In this document: one piece after another, positions 50,482 through 59,723 of the stretch | Position numbering within the stretch: position 1 is the first letter of the stretch | How the letters are laid out: each line of letters begins with the position of its first letter | Assembly (NCBI GenBank): GCA_037384425.1 | Contig: JARROA010000010.1 | Location: forward strand, 1-64,000 | Source of the DNA: Thiodiazotropha sp037384425 | GTDB lineage: Bacteria; Pseudomonadota; Gammaproteobacteria; Chromatiales; Chromatiaceae | DNA: 64,000 bases | Direction of reading: 5' to 3' | The notes under the pieces: model-generated | What the model was told of the DNA's origin: nothing | Databases searched by the model: none | Seen by the model: only the letters and a program-made list of their open reading frames with translations | Translations under genes and position numbers: made by a program

Positions 50482-53239
50482 TCCTCAATCCACCCCCGGC
50501 AGCATCCATTTCACGCTCGACGGCAGACCACTCAGCGCCCTGCCCGGCGAGAGCCTGCTGCAGGCCGCCCAGCGCGCGGGCGTGGAGATTCCCCACCTCT
50601 GCCACAAGGAGGGTCTGCGTGCCGACGGCAACTGCCGAGCCTGTGTGGTGGAGATCGAAGGCGAACGCGTCCTCGCCGCCTCCTGCTGCCGCACGCCGAG
50701 CGAGGGTATGGTGGTCAACAGCCGGGGCGAGCGTCCGCGCAAGGCCCAGCGACTGGTACTGGAGCTGCTCCAGTCCGACATGGCGGAGACCTGTTACAGC
50801 CACCACAACGAACTCGACCAGTGGTCGACGAAGCTGGCATTGGGCAAACCCCGCTTCCCCGGCCGCCGGCAACCTGCGGAGGACCTCTCCCACCCTGCCA
50901 TCGCGGTCAATCTGGACGCCTGTATCCAGTGCACCCGCTGCCTGCGCGCCTGCCGCGAGGAGCAGGTCAACAATGTGATCGGCTACGCCATGCGAGGGTC
51001 CGCCTCCAGCATCGTATTCGACACCGGAGAGACTTTGGCCGAAAGCAGTTGCGTGGCCTGCGGCGAATGCGTACAGGCCTGTCCAACAGGCGCGCTGATG
51101 CCGGCCGGTGGTCAAGCTCTGGAACATACCGAGAAGCAGGTCGATTCGGTCTGTCCCTACTGCGGTGTCGGCTGCCAGCTCACTTATCACGTCAGTGACA
51201 ACCGCATACGCTATGTCACCGGCCGCGACGGACCGGCCAACAACAGCCGTCTCTGCGTCAAGGGTCGCTACGGCTTCGACTATGTGCACCACAAGCACCG
51301 GCTGACGGTACCGCTGATCCGGCGCGAGGACGCCCCAAAACAGGCCGAGCTGGGGCTCGACCATGGCAACCCCTTCGCCGGCTTCCGGGAGGCGAGTTGG
51401 GAAGAGGCGCTGGAGTTCGCCGCCGGTGGCCTGCGCAGACTGCGCGACGATGCGGGTCCCGCCGCGCTGGCCGGTTTCGGTTCGGCCAAAGGCTCCAACG
51501 AGGAGGCCTATCTGTTCCAGAAGCTGGTGCGCACCGGTTTCAACAGCAACAACGTGGACCACTGCACCCGCCTCTGCCACGCCTCCTCGGTGGTGGCGCT
51601 GCTGGAGATGATCGGCTCCGGCGCGGTCTCCAACCCGGTCGCGGATGTGGACCAGGCCGAGGTGATCCTGATCATCGGTTCCAACACCACCGAGAACCAC
51701 CCGGTGGCCGCCACCTTCATCAAGAACCAGGCCCAGGCCGGCAAGACCCTGATCGTCATGGATCCGCGCCGCACCGCCATCGCCGCACATGCCAGCCACT
51801 TCCTGCAGTTCAAGCCCGACACCGACGTGGCCCTGCTCAACGCCATCATGCAATCGGTCATCGAACAGGGGCTGGTCGACAAGGCGTTCGTGGCGCAGCG
51901 GACTGAGGGTTATGCGGCCTTGGAACAGCACCTGAAAGGCTTCACCCCCGAGGCGATGGAGCACATCTGCGGCATCGACGCCGCCACCATTCGTGAGGTG
52001 GCACGGCTCTACGCCTCTTCCAAGGCCTCCATCATTTTCTGGGGCATGGGGGTTTCGCAGCACGTGCACGGCACCGACAACGCCCGCGCCCTGATCTCGC
52101 TGGCGCTGATGACCGGTCAGATCGGGCGCCCCGGCACCGGCCTCCACCCGCTGCGCGGTCAGAACAACGTGCAGGGCGCCTCCGACGTGGGGCTGATCCC
52201 GATGGTCTTTCCCGATTATCAGCGGGTCGACAACCCGGAGATCCGCGCCAAGTTCGAAGCCCTATGGGGAACCACGCTCGACCCGAAACCGGGTCTCACC
52301 GTGGTTGAGATCATGCACGCCATCACTGATGGCACCATCCGCGGCATGTACATCATGGGCGAGAACCCGGCCATGTCCGATCCCAATCTGAACCATGCCC
52401 GCAAGGCGCTGGCGAGCCTGGAACATCTGGTGGTGCAGGATATCTTCATGACCGAAACCGCCTGGTATGCCGATGTCATCCTGCCCGCCTCCGCCTTCGC
52501 CGAGAAGACCGGCAGCTTCACCAACACCGACCGTCGGGTGCAACTGGGCCGACAGGCCCTCGATCCGCCCGGGCAGGCGCGTCAGGACCTGGAGATCATT
52601 CAGGAGATGGCACGGCGTCTCGGACTCGAGTGGCACTACAACCACCCCAAAGAGGTGTTTGCAGAAATGCGACAGACCATGCCGAGCATCGCCGGCATCA
52701 CCTGGGAACGTCTGGAACAGTCCGGCGCCGTGACCTACCCCTGCGAGGACGAGAACGATCCGGGACAACCGGTGATCTTCACCGAGCAGTTTCCGACCGC
52801 GTCCGGCAAAGCGAGCTTCACCCCCGCGCCCTTCACCAACGCGGACGAATTGCCGGATCCGGAGTATCCCTGGGTCCTGATCACCGGACGCCAGCTCGAA
52901 CATTGGCACACCGGCGCCATGACCCGCCGTGCCCAGGTGCTCGACGAGATCGAGCCGATACCGGTCGCCAGTCTGCATCCGCAGGAACTGGCTCGAATCG
53001 CGGTTCAACCCGGTGGTCCGATTCAGCTGCAGTCCAGGCGTGGAACGGTGACCGCCTATGCACGGGCCGATGAAGGCATGTCGCCAGGTCAGGTCTTCCT
53101 GCCCTTCTGTTACCACGAGGCGGCAGCCAATCTGCTGACCAACGAGGCACTGGATCCGGCCGCCAAAATACCGGAGTTCAAGTTCTGCGCCGTGCGCGTT
53201 TTACCCGGTCGGGAACCGGTCATTGCCTCTCAATCATGA
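50471..53239 (+). CDS. Formate dehydrogenase alpha subunit (Mo/W-bis-MGD)
   Basis: A 922-residue catalytic subunit. The N-terminus has a ferredoxin 2Fe-2S site (C44, C55, C58, C72), then two ferredoxin-type 4Fe-4S sites (C151-154-157-161 and C194-197-200-204) and the proximal cluster (C228, C231, C235). In NVDHCTRLCHASSV, C369 followed by H370 is the metal-ligand pair, the cysteine form rather than selenocysteine. PLRGQNNVQGASDVG and MGENPAMSDPN are pterin-binding segments. It oxidises formate to CO2. Mo or W cannot be told from the sequence. Confidence 0.95.
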   Translation: MASDPQSTPGSIHFTLDGRPLSALPGESLLQAAQRAGVEIPHLCHKEGLRADGNCRACVVEIEGERVLAASCCRTPSEGMVVNSRGERPRKAQRLVLELLQSDMAETCYSHHNELDQWSTKLALGKPRFPGRRQPAEDLSHPAIAVNLDACIQCTRCLRACREEQVNNVIGYAMRGSASSIVFDTGETLAESSCVACGECVQACPTGALMPAGGQALEHTEKQVDSVCPYCGVGCQLTYHVSDNRIRYVTGRDGPANNSRLCVKGRYGFDYVHHKHRLTVPLIRREDAPKQAELGLDHGNPFAGFREASWEEALEFAAGGLRRLRDDAGPAALAGFGSAKGSNEEAYLFQKLVRTGFNSNNVDHCTRLCHASSVVALLEMIGSGAVSNPVADVDQAEVILIIGSNTTENHPVAATFIKNQAQAGKTLIVMDPRRTAIAAHASHFLQFKPDTDVALLNAIMQSVIEQGLVDKAFVAQRTEGYAALEQHLKGFTPEAMEHICGIDAATIREVARLYASSKASIIFWGMGVSQHVHGTDNARALISLALMTGQIGRPGTGLHPLRGQNNVQGASDVGLIPMVFPDYQRVDNPEIRAKFEALWGTTLDPKPGLTVVEIMHAITDGTIRGMYIMGENPAMSDPNLNHARKALASLEHLVVQDIFMTETAWYADVILPASAFAEKTGSFTNTDRRVQLGRQALDPPGQARQDLEIIQEMARRLGLEWHYNHPKEVFAEMRQTMPSIAGITWERLEQSGAVTYPCEDENDPGQPVIFTEQFPTASGKASFTPAPFTNADELPDPEYPWVLITGRQLEHWHTGAMTRRAQVLDEIEPIPVASLHPQELARIAVQPGGPIQLQSRRGTVTAYARADEGMSPGQVFLPFCYHEAAANLLTNEALDPAAKIPEFKFCAVRVLPGREPVIASQS

Positions 53240-53483
53240 GCAGTAGCGATGAAATCTCGCGCGCTCATGTGTGGCAGTTCTGTAACAGTTGTTCTGGGGA
53301 ACAATCCAGCAGGTTGGTATTAGCGGTGTTCTCGGATCGGTAAGGACAAAATATATATTTGTATTTCGGTATGTTATGAGATTTTTTCCTAAGTTGGCCC
53401 GCAATCTGCCTAACGATGAGACGACGCACAGTCATGCTGTACGCCTGTGTTGTTGTATACCACCAACTTCGGGAGAAGATAAC

Positions 53484-54659
53484 GTGTCCAAAAATAAATT
53501 ATTTCTAGCAATGTCCTGTACGGCTCTCACGGCACTCTCGTTCAATGCCCAGGCGGTATCCTGGGATTCTGGCGACTGGAAACTGAGTCTGTCGGGAAAT
53601 GTCAACGCCCACTATGTCATGACCTCCTGCGATGCCAGTGACCTTCAGAGCGGAGGCACCACGCTGACCAGCTTGCAGTGCTTCCAGGCTACGGATGAAA
53701 GTGGCAACCCTGACAATGTATCGTCAATCCAGAACGGCCTGTTGCCCGCCGCGCTGGTCTTCAATGCGGCCACCACCCAGGAAGGCTACGACATCGCCGC
53801 CACCATCGGCGTCTACTACGGCACCAACAGCAACGAGGCTCTGGGATTCTCCACCGTCGATGCCCGTCAGATCTTCCTGACCTTCGGCAACGACGATATG
53901 GGTAGCTTCAAGTTCGGCCGTGACTTCGGCCTGTTCGGTTTCGACGCCATCATCGCCGATATGTCGCTGATCGGTATCGGTGCAGGCTTCACCCCGGCTG
54001 AACCCGGCCACACCACCCTGGGCGGCCTCGGCTTCGGCTATGTCTATGTCGATCGTCTGACCCAGATCAACTACACGACCCCCTCCATGAACGGCTTCAC
54101 CGGCACCATCGGTATCTTCCAGCCCCTGGATGCCAACGGCGGCTTGAGCGGCAACACCCCGGGCATCCACGGCAAGCTCGCCTACAGCTGGAGCGGCAAC
54201 ATGCCCGGCGCGGTCTCCGCCACCTTCCTGAACCAGGACGTCAACACCACCGCCGGTACTTCCGAATCGATCTCCGGATTTGATGTATTCGGCAAGATGT
54301 CGATCGGTGATATCGGCTTGGCAGCCTCCTACTTCGATGGCGAAGGCATGAGCACCCTGGCCCTTGGCGGTCTGGTCCTGCCCGGATTCGACGCGGCGAC
54401 GGGCACACCTGAGGAGTCCTCGGGCTACATGTTGCAGGGTACCTACCAGTTGAACAAGACCAAGCTCGGCCTGAACTACTCGGCCAGCCAGAGCGACAAA
54501 CTGGTCGACGTCGATAACACCAAGATCACCTTGGGTGCTTATCACTCACTGACTCCGAACCTCACGCTGCTCGCCGAATACACCACGCTCGAGAGCGAGC
54601 TGAGCGCCGGCAAGGACAAATCCAACATGATCAACTTCGGTGCCTTCATGTCCTTCTGA
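53484..54659 (+). CDS. Outer-membrane porin
   Basis: A 391-residue protein starting at GTG 53484 behind GGGAG, with a signal peptide ending AQAVS. The mature chain alternates beta strands and glycine-rich turns (LGGLGFGYVYVDRLTQINY, FGAFMSF at the end), with a terminal phenylalanine as in Gram-negative porins. FKFGRDFGLFGFDAI is a porin-like segment. Codon use is strongly biased, suggesting high expression. It follows FDH by 244 bases and may admit methanol or formate, though its selectivity cannot be read. Confidence 0.86.
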   Translation: MSKNKLFLAMSCTALTALSFNAQAVSWDSGDWKLSLSGNVNAHYVMTSCDASDLQSGGTTLTSLQCFQATDESGNPDNVSSIQNGLLPAALVFNAATTQEGYDIAATIGVYYGTNSNEALGFSTVDARQIFLTFGNDDMGSFKFGRDFGLFGFDAIIADMSLIGIGAGFTPAEPGHTTLGGLGFGYVYVDRLTQINYTTPSMNGFTGTIGIFQPLDANGGLSGNTPGIHGKLAYSWSGNMPGAVSATFLNQDVNTTAGTSESISGFDVFGKMSIGDIGLAASYFDGEGMSTLALGGLVLPGFDAATGTPEESSGYMLQGTYQLNKTKLGLNYSASQSDKLVDVDNTKITLGAYHSLTPNLTLLAEYTTLESELSAGKDKSNMINFGAFMSF

Positions 54660-54722
54660 GTATGAGCTTGATTAGGCCTGTCTCGTATAAACGCTGACAG
54701 GCTACGATTCCTCCACCCTTGG

Positions 54723-54768
54723 TGCCCTTCTCGTGGTTATCCCCTAACCACAGAGGGCATCTTTTTTT
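54723..54768 (+). terminator. Intrinsic terminator after the porin gene
   Basis: TGCCCT...GTGGTTA (54723-54739) pairs with TAACCAC...AGGGCA (54745-54759), and a run of seven T follows directly. It ends the porin transcript. Confidence 0.88.
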
Positions 54769-54796
54769 ATGGCGGCAACAACTTCGTCAGTCGAAC

Positions 54797-55663
54797 TCAG
54801 CCGGGCTCCGTGAAGCCGCCATGTTCAGCGCCGGATCCAACCACCCGCGACTGCCGAATCGCCCATGCCACATCCGCCGCCTGACGATTCTGCCATACGT
54901 CGTGTACCCGGAACAGCATCACCCCCGCCATCACGCCAAGCGCGGTGCAGGCACAGGTCGCCGGCATCAGATGGGCTGGCTCGCGTACGTCGCAGACAGA
55001 TCCCATGAAGCCTTTGCGGCTGACACCGAGCAACACGGGATAACCCAGCTCAACGAACTGTTCCAGTTCCGCCAGCAACTCCAGATTGTGTGCTTTGCGT
55101 TTGCCGAAGCCGATTCCCGGATCCAGGATCAGCGCCTCCCGCCTCATTCCGGCCTGCAAAGCGGCATCGATCCTGGACTCGAGGAAAGCCTTGACTTCAG
55201 ACACTGCATCTTCGTAAACCGGTGACCTCTGCATGGTTTCCGGTCTGCCCTGCATATGCATCAACACCAGTGGGACACCGGCCGATGCCGCTACGGAAAA
55301 GATCTCCGGATCGTCACGACCGGCCGAGATATCGTTTATCATGCTCGCACCCTGCCCGATCGCTCGCCTCGCCACCTCACTGAGCGTGGTATCTATGCTG
55401 ATGGGAAATCCCTCGGGCAGGCGCTCACGCAGAGCTGCGATGGTCTCCAGTACGCGGCTCATCTGCTCTTGCGCATCAACCCTGGCCGCTCCGGGACGGG
55501 TCGACTCACCACCGACGTCAATGATGTCCGCTCCTTCGGAAACCATCTGCAGGCCTCGCTCGAGCGCCTTCGTAGCAGGGTAGTGTCCGCCGTCCGAAAA
55601 ACTGTCCGGAGTAAGATTGAGAATCCCCATGATCCGTGGCGGTGAACTGTTCAGCTCAGGCAT
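54797..55663 (-). CDS. folP: Dihydropteroate synthase FolP
   Basis: A 288-residue TIM-barrel enzyme starting at ATG 55663 with AGGGG upstream. IMGILNLTPDSFSDGG, GADIIDVGGESTRPGA, NDISAGRDD, MHMQGRPETMQ and ILDPGIGFGKR are the canonical pterin and p-aminobenzoate motifs. It makes dihydropteroate for folate. It is the true folate enzyme, separate from the DHPS-like protein at 4250-5650. It is divergent from the sigma-54 activator gene. Confidence 0.96.
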   Translation of the reverse strand: MPELNSSPPRIMGILNLTPDSFSDGGHYPATKALERGLQMVSEGADIIDVGGESTRPGAARVDAQEQMSRVLETIAALRERLPEGFPISIDTTLSEVARRAIGQGASMINDISAGRDDPEIFSVAASAGVPLVLMHMQGRPETMQRSPVYEDAVSEVKAFLESRIDAALQAGMRREALILDPGIGFGKRKAHNLELLAELEQFVELGYPVLLGVSRKGFMGSVCDVREPAHLMPATCACTALGVMAGVMLFRVHDVWQNRQAADVAWAIRQSRVVGSGAEHGGFTEPG

Positions 55664-55838
55664 AGGGTTAACCCCTAACAAACTCGAGAAATACCGAGTT
55701 GTTTTATCAAGTAACTTGGCTTAGACTCCGGCGATAACATATATAAACAGGTATGTTGCCGAAAAACCAATAACAACTGCGGCAATACCCCCCCATAACA
55801 TTCGGCTGAGGGACCTGTCGACGACCGGAGGAGATACG

Positions 55839-57800
55839 GTGGAAAAAGCCATCCTGTACAACGACATTTCCAGTCATGAAGATTTGGTTCGGGCCGCTCT
55901 GGATGGTAGTCGCATCATTCCCTCGTCAGAGATTGATGACCTGACGATCCGATCCTGGCGACGCTGCCGTGATGACTACGGGCTCGATCCCGGACAGACA
56001 CCGGACCCCATCATCATCGATCGCCAGGATCTGCGCGAACGTCTGCAGAAGTACGAGCGCCTGCTCAATATTGCGCGGATTGAAATGACCGATCTCTATC
56101 AGCAGTTGGCCGGCTCCGGTCATGCCATCATGCTGACCGACAAGGACGGCATCCTTCTCAATTTCATCGGCGACCCCCAATTCACTGACGCTGCCGCTCA
56201 TGCCGGCATGCAGCTGGGTGCGGTCTGGAGTGAATCGGTACAGGGCACCAACGGCATGGGAACCTGCCTGGTGGAGCGCAAGCCGCTCGTCATCCACAAG
56301 CAATCCCACTTTTTCGCACGCAATGCGAGCCTGACCTGCGCCGCGGCACCGATCTTTGACCCACATGGCGAGATCCTGGCGGTGCTCGATGCCTCGAGCG
56401 AGTCCAAAATGGCCCAGCAGCACACCATGGTGCTGTTGAACATGTCGGCCCAGGTAATCGAGAACCGGGTCTTCTTCTGCGCCATGAAAGATGCCTTCGT
56501 GCTGCGCTTCCATGCACGTTCAGAGTTCATCAGCACGCTCGGAGAGGGCGCCATCGCCTTCGACGCCGAGGGGACGGTCCTGGCGGTCAACCGCAGCGCC
56601 ATGTTTCAGCTCAACCTGGAGTCGCCCCAACAGATCGTCGGACACCCGATCAATCAGCTGTTTACCACCTCCCTCGGCTCACTGCTCAAGCACGCCAACT
56701 CCCACCCTTTCCCGATTCGGGAGACGGAACATGGGCGTCGCTTTTTCGCAACGTTACAACTGCCGAAAAACAGCTGTCCTACCGATGTGTCGCCGTCAAG
56801 CACCACGATCATAGCCCCCAAGACGAACCACAGCGATTCGCTCGGGCGACCGGACTCCCTGGAAGCTCTCCACTTCGGAGAGCCACGCATGAAGCGAAAT
56901 GTGGAAACCGCACTCAAGCTCATCGAGCGGGATATTCCGTGCATGCTGTTCGGAGAGACGGGCACCGGCAAAGAGATGTTCGCCCAGGCCCTGCACATGG
57001 CGAGTTCCCGCCACAACAAACCGTTCGTGGCGGTCAACTGTGCTTCGCTTCCGGAATCCCTGATCGAGAGTGAACTCTTCGGTTATCGGCCCGGAGCGTT
57101 TACCGGTGCAAGCCGGGAAGGCAATCGCGGCAAGATCGTGCAAGCCGATGGCGGCACCCTGTTTCTAGATGAAATCGGTGATATGCCGATGCATCTCCAG
57201 GCACGTCTGTTGAGAGTGTTGGAGGAGCGTGAGGTTACACCGCTTGGCGGAGAGAAACCGATCAGGGTTTCGATCAAACTGATCAGCGCCACCCACCACG
57301 ACATACAGGGGATGGTGGAAGATGGAAACTTCAGAGAGGATCTCTACTATCGCCTGCATGGCGTCTCGCTGACCATGCCTCCTTTGCGTGAACGCCTGGA
57401 TCGCCAACAATTGATCAAACACATCGGCCAGTTGGAAGCCGGCACTTCCGAGGAGTTGAGCTGGCATCCTGATGCGCTGAAGCTTCTCGACAACTTTCGT
57501 TGGCCTGGCAATATCAGACAACTTCGCAACGTGCTTCGCACCACCACCGCCCTGTGTGAGAACAATACGGTAACGGTGGACGACCTGCCTGAGGAGATTC
57601 GAAACAGTTTCTTCGACGACGAATTCGACGATGGCGCCGACCACAACCTCAACGCCCTGGCCATTGCCGAACGGGACGCCCTGCTGAGTGAACTGGAAGA
57701 GATGCACTGGAACATCAGTCGAGTCGCCAAAAAACTCGATCTCAGCCGCAACACACTCTATCGCCGCATGAAGCGTTTTGGCATCACTCCGCCACGCTAG
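55839..57800 (+). CDS. Sigma-54-dependent activator, AcoR type
   Basis: A 653-residue regulator from GTG 55839, with GGAGGAG in position. Residues 80-215 form a GAF-type sensor (GTNGMGTCLVERKPLVIHKQSHFF) as in AcoR, and 230-300 a PAS-like part. The AAA domain has Walker A GETGTGKE (372-379), GAFTGA (419-424) for sigma-54 contact, and Walker B GTLFLDEIGD (439-448). The end is a Fis-type helix-turn-helix (NISRVAKKLDLSRNTLYRRMKRF). It is the only enhancer-binding protein in the window and the obvious candidate regulator of the sigma-54 promoters described here. Confidence 0.93.
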   Translation: MEKAILYNDISSHEDLVRAALDGSRIIPSSEIDDLTIRSWRRCRDDYGLDPGQTPDPIIIDRQDLRERLQKYERLLNIARIEMTDLYQQLAGSGHAIMLTDKDGILLNFIGDPQFTDAAAHAGMQLGAVWSESVQGTNGMGTCLVERKPLVIHKQSHFFARNASLTCAAAPIFDPHGEILAVLDASSESKMAQQHTMVLLNMSAQVIENRVFFCAMKDAFVLRFHARSEFISTLGEGAIAFDAEGTVLAVNRSAMFQLNLESPQQIVGHPINQLFTTSLGSLLKHANSHPFPIRETEHGRRFFATLQLPKNSCPTDVSPSSTTIIAPKTNHSDSLGRPDSLEALHFGEPRMKRNVETALKLIERDIPCMLFGETGTGKEMFAQALHMASSRHNKPFVAVNCASLPESLIESELFGYRPGAFTGASREGNRGKIVQADGGTLFLDEIGDMPMHLQARLLRVLEEREVTPLGGEKPIRVSIKLISATHHDIQGMVEDGNFREDLYYRLHGVSLTMPPLRERLDRQQLIKHIGQLEAGTSEELSWHPDALKLLDNFRWPGNIRQLRNVLRTTTALCENNTVTVDDLPEEIRNSFFDDEFDDGADHNLNALAIAERDALLSELEEMHWNISRVAKKLDLSRNTLYRRMKRFGITPPR

Positions 57801-57937
57801 AGGTGTAGGTAATCGGAAACGGGCTCAAACAATAACCAGTCAACCTGCATCGTGCACAGATAGACTGACTCAAGGATTTCAGTTCACAGCGAGCCCGTAC
57901 CTTCGCTGAATCAATCTGCATCGATGAAGCGCCTGGA

Positions 57938-58117
57938 TCAGCGCTCGTCATTCGAACGCATCTGGCAGGCTCTGCGCAGAAAGGCCATCTGGTTGCGGAA
58001 ATTAGCGCAGCCATCACACATCAGCACATGGAGCTTCAACGCCAGCCGCTCATGCCAACTCAATTCACGGTCCATCTCTTGTGACATCAACTGAGTTGCC
58101 TGTTTACAATTCATCAT
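57938..58117 (-). CDS. Small zinc-finger anti-sigma factor
   Basis: A 59-residue protein starting at the tandem ATGs 58112-58117. H30-x3-C34-x2-C37 (HVLMCDGC), with C4, makes the ZAS-type zinc motif of anti-sigma factors. There is no transmembrane segment, so it is cytoplasmic. It follows the ECF sigma gene by 19 bases, its likely partner. Confidence 0.78.
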   Translation of the reverse strand: MMNCKQATQLMSQEMDRELSWHERLALKLHVLMCDGCANFRNQMAFLRRACQMRSNDER

Positions 58118-58136
58118 AGTTGAAAATCTCCAACCA

Positions 58137-58709
58137 TCACTGTGTGAACCACTGCTTTTCCAGACAAAGGCGCAAACCCATGCGCGCACGATGGAGAATC
58201 ACCCAACAGTTTGACGAGGTAATCTCCAGTTCCTTGCAAATTTCATCGGTATCCAGACCAAGCAGCTCCCGCATCGAGAACACCTGGGCCGTACGTGCCG
58301 GCAAGTGATCCAGACAGAGTTCGAAGATACGCCAAAACTGCTGCTGCTCCAGTGAGTCCTCGGGCTCTGTCCAGCGATGGGGTTTGTGTTCTGTCGCCCA
58401 GAATCCCCGTCTATTGAACAAGTCGTCGAACTCCCGCTCGTCATCGCCGGTCGACGACATATTGGATACCGCCAGCTCCCTTCGCCTGGCACGCATGGTA
58501 TCGATGATCTTGCGTTTGAGAATCGAGAACACCCAGGTCTTCAAGCTGGAGCGTCCCTGGAACTGCTCGATGGCCTGCATCGCGGCTATCAGTGTCTCCT
58601 GCACGGCATCTTCCGCCTGTGACGGGTCACGTAGCTGCAATATGGCGAACCGAACCAGATCGTCCCGTCTCTCCCGGAAGAAGACCTGTAGATGCTCACT
58701 ATCCGTCAT
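58137..58709 (-). CDS. ECF-family RNA polymerase sigma factor
   Basis: A 190-residue sigma-70 family factor. Region 2 has LRDPSQAEDAVQETLIAAMQAIEQFQGRSSLKTWVFSILKRKIID, and region 4 LPARTAQVFSMRELLGLDTDEICKELEITSSNCWVILHRARMGLR. It is paired with the small zinc anti-sigma factor, as in redox- or metal-stress systems. A separate insertion between regions 2 and 4 (FNRRGFWATEHKPHRW) is typical of one ECF subgroup. Target promoters are not known. Confidence 0.92.
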   Translation of the reverse strand: MTDSEHLQVFFRERRDDLVRFAILQLRDPSQAEDAVQETLIAAMQAIEQFQGRSSLKTWVFSILKRKIIDTMRARRRELAVSNMSSTGDDEREFDDLFNRRGFWATEHKPHRWTEPEDSLEQQQFWRIFELCLDHLPARTAQVFSMRELLGLDTDEICKELEITSSNCWVILHRARMGLRLCLEKQWFTQ

Positions 58710-58895
58710 TATCGGGTATCCCCCTCTCGATGGACCCTATTATTGAGTCTTGGTGAGGGTGGAATCAATGCCCCTTGAAATTTTCGTGAGCGTGGTGAAG
58801 ATCCCGGATGATCGTGTTGCGACTCTTGTGTACTCGATTAACCGTTCGGCAACAACCATCACAGGTATACCGCCTCGGTGTTTAAGCTACCGTTA

Positions 58896-59723
58896 CTAAC
58901 GGCGGGTCCTTCCGTTTGTCGCTATTGAGGTGTCATTCAATCGCCAATTGTATTCGGGATAATCGATTTCAAAATCACCCTGTCGTATTCGCTGACGTGC
59001 CTTGGAGCTGTCGGCGAGCTGGTGCGCATGGTTTGCAAGGAATTGCTTCAGTCCATGAGTTGCGCCTTCAGCGTCGGTGAAATCCTCCTCATACCAATCG
59101 AATATCTTTGATACCCACAGAATGCCATTCGCCTCATCGAAGCGATTGCGTTCCCGGTCGCTCAGAAACCGCTCTGCGGCATCCTCCAGCTGCTGCTCGA
59201 GCCTATCGGCGACATAAGCCTCGTTTCGCAACATAGGGCAACCGATGGAGGCGCAATTGACTGCAAAATGAATTCTCGGTTCTTCGAACACCCCTGGTTC
59301 GCGGATCAGGCCGTGCTCCAGATCGTCCAGGTGATGGCGCGCTCCCAACAAGGTGAAGAACCGTCGTTTCCATGCTGACCGAAACAAACCACCCAGATCC
59401 TTTATCGAGGTGATGTCCGGATACTCCGTCAGTATCAGTTCGATAGTGAATGCGTTGTAGGCGTTGATAAGGAATGCAAGTTGCTGCGCTCTGTCCCAGA
59501 CGGCATAGTCATCTAGTTCGACGCTGGAGAGTTGTTTCAGGTAGGCCTCAAGCCGTTCACGTTTCGCCCGCATACCAGCATAGTTCAAACGCGAAGCGCT
59601 TCCACTACTGACCAGCACGACATTCCGCTTCAGCAACGCATCCCAGGCGGCGTGTGTATGATCAAAGGCATTGGCCACTCCGAATAGCAGGAACAGGCCC
59701 AGCGCGGCTACAAGTCGTATCAT
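58896..59723 (-). CDS. DUF547 family exported protein
   Basis: A 275-residue protein with a signal peptide (LVAALGLFLLFGVANA). LAFLINAYNAFTIELILTEYP, SAWKRRFFTLLG, LDDLEHGLIR and FAVNCASIGCPMLRNEAY are the DUF547 core, including the conserved CAS.GCP cysteines. It overlaps the upstream flavoprotein gene by four bases. The function is unknown; conserved Cys and His suggest an enzyme, perhaps cysteine-peptidase-like. Confidence 0.88.
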   Translation of the reverse strand: MIRLVAALGLFLLFGVANAFDHTHAAWDALLKRNVVLVSSGSASRLNYAGMRAKRERLEAYLKQLSSVELDDYAVWDRAQQLAFLINAYNAFTIELILTEYPDITSIKDLGGLFRSAWKRRFFTLLGARHHLDDLEHGLIREPGVFEEPRIHFAVNCASIGCPMLRNEAYVADRLEQQLEDAAERFLSDRERNRFDEANGILWVSKIFDWYEEDFTDAEGATHGLKQFLANHAHQLADSSKARQRIRQGDFEIDYPEYNWRLNDTSIATNGRTRR

